64,000 nucleotides of DNA from Aedes albopictus (taxonomy: Eukaryota; Arthropoda; Insecta; Diptera; Culicidae), in assembly GCF_035046485.1 (NCBI RefSeq), contig NC_085137.1:345516505-345580504 (forward strand), given 5' to 3'. This document shows, in pieces, positions 57,331 to 64,000 of this stretch. The notes under the pieces were generated by a model that made no database searches, had not been told where the DNA came from, and was given only the letters and a program-made list of their open reading frames with translations. Positions within the stretch are counted from its first letter, which is position 1; each line of letters begins with the position of its first letter. Position numbers and translations under genes: made by a program.

Positions 57331-57551
57331 CTCGAGCAGGAGAAAAAAGCTGAAGAACACTAAATTCAGGCATGGAAAACCCAATACCTACAACCTGAAT
57401 GAGGTATTAGGAAGCCGTGCATAAGAGGTAAAATACCTAAAATAATAACTGGTGTCTATTCTGTGTATAACACGAGCATAATGACCTCAGGTATGGCAAT
57501 AGCTAAATGATAATCGGCAACTTTTTCATACAAATAGTGATTTTTCCATAA

Positions 57552-58710
57552 CCCTTCAGCACGCGCGCAGTTGTAAAAAGTACAACACTACCGTAATCCG
57601 GAGTCAAATTGATCACTTTAAAACAACTTTTGCGGATAACATCAGTGCCAATTCAAATATTGCCAAAAGAATTTCTGTAAAACCAGTACCCAGTGGATCT
57701 CTATGGAACAATGTAACAGAATTTTGTTCAACAAATTTAAAATTTAACTAAATTAACTCCAATTATCATAAAATTGGAAATGCCACTTTGGGGTGAAATT
57801 GATCAGTATACAATTAAGCATCGGTTGGAAAGGAAAATATCCTTCTCTGCTTAATTTTGCTCTTCTAAAACCGAATAACGCGTTTAAAATCTTACAACTA
57901 GTGAATTTAATGCTTTAAATACAAAATTAAATCAGGCCAAACATTTCAATAGGTCCTATCTGCATTTGAGAGGCTCTCTTTGTTCTTTTTCTCCTTCAAT
58001 TATTGCAATGTAATGGTACACTTTTCAACTATTTATGCAGTACAAATCAAAAGACGATTGTTTTAACCATCGTTCAATGCAAGGAGACAAACATAATACA
58101 AATAAACAGATGAGATATTAACCAAAGAGAGGGAAACCAAAGAGAACCTCTCTTCTGAAGATAGGACTTTAAGACATGTTTGGCCTGAAATGTTGAAATT
58201 TCCCCTTAAACGCCTAAAGGTAGGCAATTTCATTTGTAATAAGTGATTTCTATTACAATAAATGACTATTTCATCATAAAAAGAATTTATTTTTAACTAC
58301 TTTATGTACTGATTAGCTGCACAACTTCTCAACCAAGGCTCGACAAAAATGTTAAAACACAGAATTTACGGGAAGTCCTGTTAGCAATCGATTGTTCAGT
58401 AGCAATGTTTTCAGCTAAATGAGAAATACATTGCAAATTCCTAAAAAAAATAAGGTAAAACTAACTTTTTTCTAAAAATCAAAAGTCTACACCCATCTCT
58501 AGACATCTACGAATAAGATGACGTAAAAAGTTTAAGATCGTTACGACGCTTAAGAGTTACTAATATGGAATTACAATGTAGTACCCGAATGATCAATTTC
58601 ACCCCGCTGATCAATTAGACCCCGGATTACGGTACCAAAAAACCTCGCTCAACGTATACGGCGAGAGCGCGGTGCAGTTTCGGTTGCTTGATGGCGCGCG
58701 TCCTGAATGG
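57552..58710. mobile_element. Second-level nested TIR element
   Basis: The ends CCCTTCAGCACGCGCGC and the inverse of CCATTCAGGACGCGCGC match at 15 of 17 positions. ATAA flanks it on both sides. It is itself filled by the TACCGT element (57589-58634). Confidence 0.7.
57589..58634. mobile_element. Third-level nested TIR element with TACCGTAATCCGG ends
   Basis: The 13-bp ends TACCGTAATCCGG and CCGGATTACGGTA are perfect inverses. GAAATTGATCA-like boxes follow inside both ends. It is related to 30935-31802. About 1.05 kb, no transposase recognised. Confidence 0.75.
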
Positions 58711-58910
58711 ATAATTGAATAATACCTCCAGCAGTCCTCAACACCAAACCAATATCTCGACGAGGTATTTCATCAATACCTAGAAAATACCACAATAAGT
58801 TATTTTCAATACCTGGGTAACCGACCAATACCTCTCCCTGGTATGATACCTGGCATTGGTATGCTGCAGTTATGTGCCAGTTATTTCGTTTCTGCTCGGG
58901 TAACTGGGGA

Positions 58911-60553
58911 TAGGAAAAGCTTAGCGCCAAACAATTGTGACATTTTATTTCATTTTTAGCACTTTAGAACATAAAAATAAAATGAAAATGTCACTTTGTT
59001 TAGCTTTTGTAGACGCCATGTTTTTTCCGGCATAGTGATTAGTCACATGATCATAAATGGCATGATTCTGGGATATGTGTACTGAATTGACTTCCGGATA
59101 ACTGAACGTTTGATGTGAAGCTTGAAAGACACTATTTTGAACTTGTATACTATTTGTTTTTAACGAATAACAACTATTTTACCAAGTAACTGTGGGCCAA
59201 ATATTGAGGACACTTTTTTACTATGTACCCAAATCTTGGCTCATTAATAAAGTGACGTCAACAACACTGCTTGCGCATCAACCAGAAGGGACGAGCAGGA
59301 AGAGAGATTTTTGTGCGGAGACTGTAAGAGAGCGAGAGAGCAGTCTCCGCTGCGAGGCAGACGACTGAGCGTAGCTGTCCTCGTTTACGTTACTGGATGT
59401 AAATTTCAAGCGAATATGTCTCAAAAAATGTAAACAGTACGCATGATTGGCTGATTACTGAGCGGACAGTATCATCTCTCGGTAAATGGCTGCAATTTTG
59501 TAGCTTCTGCTATAATTTTCAGTCGATGCTTAACTTACGTGTTGTTTAATTTTCATGATTTCTTTCTGTGTTGTCACTGTGAGTGATTGTTTGTATAACA
59601 CATGACTTGACTACGCAAACTTTGTATGTAGATTGTAGTTTGCCCTGAAGATAAGCGAATAAACGCTCGAAACGTCGGCTTTAATAAAAACAGTTGTTTT
59701 ATAAGCAACCCAAGGACCGAAAAAACGCCAGCAATTGCTATCAAATTATCAAAGACGGTCATTATTTTTTCAATTAGGAAGAACTTAAACTTAAGTGATT
59801 TATTCATAATTTTGTGAAAATTTTGCTCCAAAAATCAAACTTGAAAGTAAGCATAGTGAACAAACAGTGAAGTACTCTCAGCAGAAAGATTGAAAAACAA
59901 TAGAGAATAAGTAGTTCTAGCGCTCGGAATGCAATAGGCCAACGTTGTATCCACTAATATGCCAATTTTTGTACCGTAGACCAACGTTGCATACCATCGC
60001 ATCGAATCTTTTCAACGTAATTAAGTAAGTTCTTAAAAACTTACGTTAGTTTACTACCAATTTGTGAACCATACATTGGCTAGTATGCGTATAGGATCAA
60101 TATATCATTTTTGGCGTTATCATTAACGAGTTATGGTCATAATTGTCAAGGCGGCTGGCATATTAGGCCGATGTAGGGTACACATACCCATCATATAAAA
60201 AAGAGTTTCGCTAAGAAATCCAGCAGGAGATTCGTCAGCCACTCATCACAAATTTCGTTATAATAACGCCTAAAATTTCCGCCAGGAAGTACTAACAATT
60301 TTTAGAGTGATTATTTAATTCAGGAATCATTTGTAAACTTTTCAAGCATCTTCATGAACAAATTCATGATGCAAATAAATTTGCAACTTGTCAACCGATG
60401 GAGCTGCACGTTTTACATTTGACTGGAATGTATTTAAAGGGTTCAACAAATTGGGTGATGAATAACTTCAACCATTCCAAAGGAATTTCAAAATTTGTTG
60501 AATAAGTAATAGTAGCTTCCTTACACAAATCAGTAGGTAATGCATCGACTTAC
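58911..60553. other. Intronic sequence upstream of the kinase exon
   Basis: Contains a small hairpin GCGGAGACTG...CAGTCTCCGC at about 59317-59354, hairpin locus d (59644-59679) and otherwise unassigned DNA. This is the part of the 41.7-kb intron next to the donor at 60553. Confidence 0.35.
59644..59679 (+). other. Hairpin of the CTGAAGA...GAAACGT family, locus d
   Basis: CTGAAGA, TA, AGCG, loop AATAAA, CGCT, C, GAAACGTCG. Both flanks match loci a and f while the stem sequence is wholly different. Confidence 0.6.
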
Positions 60554-60750
60554 CCCAAACGCGCTAAACCGTTTCCGCCGCGGGTGCAGGTCGTGTTTGT
60601 TCAGGAACACCTCGGACTTGGGCCGGGGCGGTTTCTTCGGTCGCATTATCACACGTGTTTCCTCCCGAATGTCTTCGTCCAGGAGTTTACTATCGGACGA
60701 CACGGACAGCTGCCGGTGCACCCGCTCGTGATCACCCACTCGGTTCCAAT
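60554..60750 (-). CDS. Eip63E: Coding exon of a CDK14/PFTAIRE-type kinase: N-terminal tail before the kinase domain
   Basis: On the minus strand a pyrimidine-rich acceptor ending CCGTTTTCAG precedes 197 coding bases, followed by GTAAGT. The first two bases (AT) finish a codon begun upstream (probably Asp). The 65 whole codons run from WNRVGDHERVHRQLSVSSDS through DEDIREETRVIMRPKKPP and KSEVFLNK to HPRRKRFSAFG. This is the conserved basic, Ser-rich tail that precedes the kinase core in Eip63E, as I remember it. The RRKRFS segment resembles a basophilic-kinase or 14-3-3 type site. It ends in phase 0 and joins the exon at 18828-18737 without a gap. No further upstream exon could be identified between 60751 and 64000. 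Confidence 0.92.
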
Positions 60751-62380
60751 CTGAAAACGGGAGAAGGGGAGAAACAATAACAATCTTTAGTAATTTGTAA
60801 TTATAACTTTGGTGGGGCAGCTCAGGTATTAAACGCGGTTTTCGCAAAGCTGTAGTCAGCAGAGATAAGGGCGGATTCCAGCTTTTATTTGCGTTTGAAA
60901 TTCATTACGAATCCGCCAATATTGGTGCACGCTTCGTTCGGTAAATAGTCAGGAAACCGGAGAGTGTAGTAACGGTAGCAGTAAATGTAGCGCGCAAATA
61001 TTTGCTGTACAATTTTAGCGAAAGAAATTCACTCAGTTTAATTTGTTTGCATATCCAACACGGGGCCCGAGCTGAGGTAGGTAATGAAATGTGAGTTTAT
61101 TTTGCCAGCTGGCGTTACATTTAGACGATGTGTGCATTGGACTTGACGTGTATTTGATATAAATTGAAATTAGATATATTTAGTTAGACATAGCAGAACA
61201 GAAAAAGTCGTATAAGAAGAATAAATGTAACATCATGACAAAACTTAAATAAATCAAAGTCTTCGTAGTCTTCATAATAGACACTATTTTAAAGTCGTTT
61301 TGCGATGAACAATACTTAATCGTATAAGCGTTCGTGTCAACTCGTAGTGAGTTCGTTTTTGAATCGCATTATTACGATATACGATGGTTATGCGATTTTT
61401 GCCTTATTTTTGTTTGTTTTTTATTATGGCAATACACATCGATTGGTTCTAAGACAATGACAACCGTTATCATCAAACAAAGCTCTATAAAGTCAATTTG
61501 ATATATGTTGGAAAATCGCACTAAACTATAAATTAAATCGCAATAATTGACGATGGAACTCGCAAAATGTATCACTTTTTATCTCCTCTTCCTCGGAAAG
61601 CGCCAATGTAAAACGTTTCACACTGCAAGCAAACCGACTGCTTCGCACCATGCCGTTACCTTTGCTAGACAAGTTGACAGTAAAGTAAAGGAAGTAACTA
61701 CATCTCTACAACCAGGTACATCGGCAGAAGCTTTTTCTTTCACTACCAGGCCGCGGTGCTGGGAGAACGCAAGGAAACGCAGAAAACCATCGCATCGCCC
61801 TGTTTGCTTCAACCCCCCCGTAACTTGACAGATGAGCTCAGTTTCGCGTACCTACTTGCAAATCGCAGATGTCGCTACTGTTCGTAAACAACGGGTCCAT
61901 CCTTCACTGACGAAACAGTTTTTGTCCATGCGAAAACATCTTTTTGTTTCGTGATGAGTGGAAGCCAATAAGAGGCTAGCGTTTCGTATCAAAAGGACGT
62001 ATTCAACAGAAGCGCAAAAACTAATGTTCATTAAATTGAAATTATTTTGATTTTTTTTTTATTTGTTGTAAGAAATGTAATAAAAGCTCATGTTTAAACG
62101 GTCTTCCATATTAATTGGTGACTGCGCATGCTAGACCAAACCGAAGATCAAACTCGAAAAAAAACATCTGCAAATAATTATTTTTAACTTCCATTTTGGC
62201 TTTGCCACCAGATATGTAGCTGAGCGATTCCAAGCAACAGCATCAAAATTAAGGAAAATTTTTAATTCATGATTTTCTATTGAACTGAAACTTTGCACAG
62301 TTTTTCAGTTCCATCTAAATCGCCATTTTTCGATATCAAATTTTTATTTAGAGCCACGACTAACTTTTCAAAAGGGTGTA
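60751..62380. other. Upstream intron sequence, no exon recognised
   Basis: The GC-richer piece 61550-61960 has open frames on both strands (93 and 64 codons) without recognisable products. Nothing else is seen. Confidence 0.3.
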
Positions 62381-62451
62381 TGTGAAAATGGTTCAAAAAT
62401 ATTCAAAAATATGCACAGCAAAAACGGATTGTTCGATTGTTATAAATTTTT

Positions 62452-63063
62452 CAGCAAAGTTAGATAGCTAAATGGTGATTTCTAAGAAAATATACACTGT
62501 GAAAAAAAATCTATTTTATCATTGAAAAACATCATTTTTGTCACAAAAACTCAAGTATCTCAAAACCCTATCTTTTTACCAACTTGAATTTTTTAGGGAA
62601 AACGGTCCATTGTATAAGCAATCTACCATAAAAATTTGGTGATGGTAAACTAATAAACAAAAAAGTTATAACATTTCAAAAATTTCACAATTTTTACATT
62701 TAGTAAAAAAAATTTTTCTGTGTAAATTATTTCGGCCGGGAATCACGATTTGATGCTGATTTTATTGTTCAGCAAAGTTAGATAACTAAATGGCGATTCC
62801 TAAGAAAATATACACTGTGAAAAAAATCTTTTTTAACATTAAAAAATATCATTTTTGTCACGAAAACTCAAATATCTCAAAACCCTATCTTTTTACCAAC
62901 GTAATTTTTTAGAGAAAACGGTCCATTGTATTAGCAATCTACCATGAAAATAAACAAAAAAGTTATGACAATTCTAACATTTCACAATTTTCACATTTAG
63001 TAATAATTTTTTTTAGTGTAAATTATTTCGGCCGGAAATTGAAGTTTGATGCTGATTTTATTG
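62452..63063. repeat. Two tandem copies of a roughly 318-bp repeat
   Basis: CAGCAAAGTTAGATA, AATATACACTGTGAAAAAAA, AACGGTCCATTGTAT and TTATTTCGGCCGG recur in order. Copies start at 62452 and 62770, and the second is about 24 bp shorter by an internal loss. Diverged relatives lie at 30700-30930 and near 32500. Confidence 0.85.
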
Positions 63064-63345
63064 TTAATGGCCTTGCGTGAGTAAAACAAGTTGTTTTTAT
63101 TATATATTATATATACATATAATATAATATACTATGTACCGTAATGTTCCGATTTTATCACGCCCTCCGCGCATTAGTCGTTTATTCATTAATTTGCTGT
63201 TACATTTGAGGACAAGTGTTTTCCCTCTTCTTCAAGATGAATGTTGAAAGCGTGTTTTGCAACGTTAAAAATATTGAAATGGGTATAGATGTTGAAGAAT
63301 ATTACAGGGCATTTTTGAAAAGGGGCGTAATTAAATTGTTTAAAC

Positions 63346-63624
63346 AGATGTCGCTGATGGCAATTTCTCAGTTGTTGTCGTTTTCGAACTTCCTGCGCCC
63401 TGCTTTACCGATGATATACAGATGGCTCGTTTGTCAAATTCTAGACGGCAGGACGTGCAAATGCGTAATTTTGTACACAATGTGGACATTTGGGCATAAC
63501 CAGTCTCTTTCAGTTTATCTATGGTGCTTTCGGTGAGATTTCGTAACTCTTTTGAACATTTTTTTTCATCAAACGGTCTACAAGAGAGCGTTGAGTTGAA
63601 GACCTTTGAGAAAGCGACTGTTCA
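63346..63624 (-). pseudogene. Cys-rich ORF fragment of unknown origin
   Basis: A minus-strand frame of about 93 codons lies between a TGA at about 63624 and a TAA at 63346. It reads CRPFDEKKCSKELRNLTES and then STLCTKLRICTSCRLEFDK. The spacing (C-x7-C ... C-x5-C-x2-C) looks like a small zinc-binding fold. Similar Cys-poor-tail modules occur, as I recall, at the N-terminus of insect repeat-encoded or chromatin proteins, but I cannot name this one. The stop upstream and the lack of neighbours suggest a remnant. It could also be an exon of an upstream gene on this strand; an acceptor was not evident. Confidence 0.35.
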
Positions 63625-64000
63625 TCTTGTTCGTTAGATTATAATAAACAAAATCACTTATTAATTTTAACTTACTTGTTTGGTGTTGGTGGCTGAAGAA
63701 AAAAAAAACTATACAATTTTTAATATTCATAGCGGTAGTATTTTTTTGTTTTTTTCGTGAGCATTGTCAGGTATGTATACAGACAAACAAACGTAACACT
63801 GGCGAAATTTTCATTGACCACGCCTTCAACGATCATTTTGAATCTTGGTTGTGGCTTTCATAACAAGAAGAGCGCCCATCGTTTTTCTTTGCGTTTGACG
63901 TTTCACACTAGCGCCTTCTGATGACGATATTGCACAACGCAGTGTTTCGTGAAACATTTCCACCAGGTGGTGATAGTGTGAACTGGGCGATGAATTTTCA

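Larger units (their letters stand above)
57331..58900 (-). mobile_element. CCCGAGCAGGA-ended MITE, inverted copy, split by a nested element
   Basis: The ends CTCGAGCAGGAGAAA and TTTCTGCTCGGG bound text that is the inverse of 39945-40349. The copy is cut at CCATAA (57551), with ATAATTGAATAATACC resuming at 58711. Comparison with copy 2 at 40.5 kb shows the empty site as CCATAATTGAATAATACC, so the inner element made an ATAA duplication. Confidence 0.82.
18829..60553 (-). other. Eip63E: Giant Eip63E intron (41,725 bp)
   Basis: This is the sequence between the donor at 60553/60552 (GGG then GTAAGT) and the acceptor at 18830/18829 (TTCCAG). Almost all the mobile elements of this window lie inside it. 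A possible alternative first exon (52546-52668) is on the same strand. Intron extent is direct from the two exons; whether other isoforms split it differently is unknown. Confidence 0.85.

Noticed and set aside
24851..59679. Hammerhead ribozyme interpretation of the CTGAAGA...GAAACGT hairpins
   Set aside because: An extra base separates CTGAAGA from the stem at every locus, and the GAAAC/GTC segment has no loop for a stem III. The resemblance is noted, but self-cleavage is not supported.

Overview
The window is a stretch of mosquito nuclear DNA, almost certainly from the genus Aedes. The evidence is an intact Feilai-type tRNA-derived SINE, RTE-clade and BEL/Pao retroelement remains, many short inverted-repeat (MITE) elements, AT-rich sequence and very large introns. 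I assign the genus from memory of these families; the species cannot be fixed from the sequence alone.

The only host gene I can support is on the minus strand. It is the cyclin-dependent kinase gene of the PFTAIRE/CDK14 group, Eip63E in Drosophila. Two coding exons are clear. One is at 60554-60750 (N-terminal regulatory tail, 65 codons). The next is at 18737-18828 (start of the kinase domain with the glycine-rich loop GEGSYATV). Both have good splice sites, and their phases join as ...RFSAFG / GDSPFGKSE... across an intron of 41,725 bp. A third, more tentative exon lies inside that intron at 52546-52668. It has an in-frame ATG, 41 codons and a GTAAGT donor in the same phase 0, so it could be an alternative first coding exon that splices to 18828 and gives the kinase a different N-terminus. 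The rest of the kinase domain would lie beyond the left edge, and further N-terminal exons beyond the right edge.

The rest of the window is intronic and built mostly of mobile and repetitive DNA. From left to right: a decayed mariner-type element hosting an 8-bp-TSD hAT MITE (0.5-2.1 kb); small TTAA-type MITEs (3.2, 14.7, 26.8 kb); a 185-bp tandem array (5.2-6.1 kb); a 1.5-kb GGAATTCC minisatellite (8.9-10.4 kb); inverted arrays and a palindrome (13.0-14.2 kb); a 5'-truncated RTE-like LINE (16.2-17.1 kb); a hAT MITE (17.8 kb); kinase exon (18.7 kb); two Feilai SINEs (19.7-20.0 and 27.5 kb); a Tc1/mariner-type TA element (22.3-23.3 kb); a 700-bp foldback element (32.8-33.5 kb); a deleted BEL element with an interrupted PHD-finger gag (36.7-38.3 kb); an RTE-like LINE broken by three later insertions (38.7-42.1 kb); a 5.6-kb hAT-bounded insert with exact 8-bp target duplications that splits a palindrome (43.5-49.4 kb); a second palindrome (50.8-51.0 kb); a SINE with 13-bp target duplications (51.1-51.6 kb); a 151-bp satellite and an unusual pair of interleaved perfect inverted repeats (53.7-55.2 kb); and a three-level nest of TIR elements (57.3-58.9 kb).

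The least explained signals are these: a family of short hairpins with constant flanks (CTGAAGA ... GAAACGT) and a changing but always paired stem, seen at six places; the candidate alternative first exon; the A-B-rcA-rcB repeat at 54.6-55.2 kb; and the long degenerate GAATTCC-like arrays, which cover a large part of the intron without obvious coding or transposon identity.
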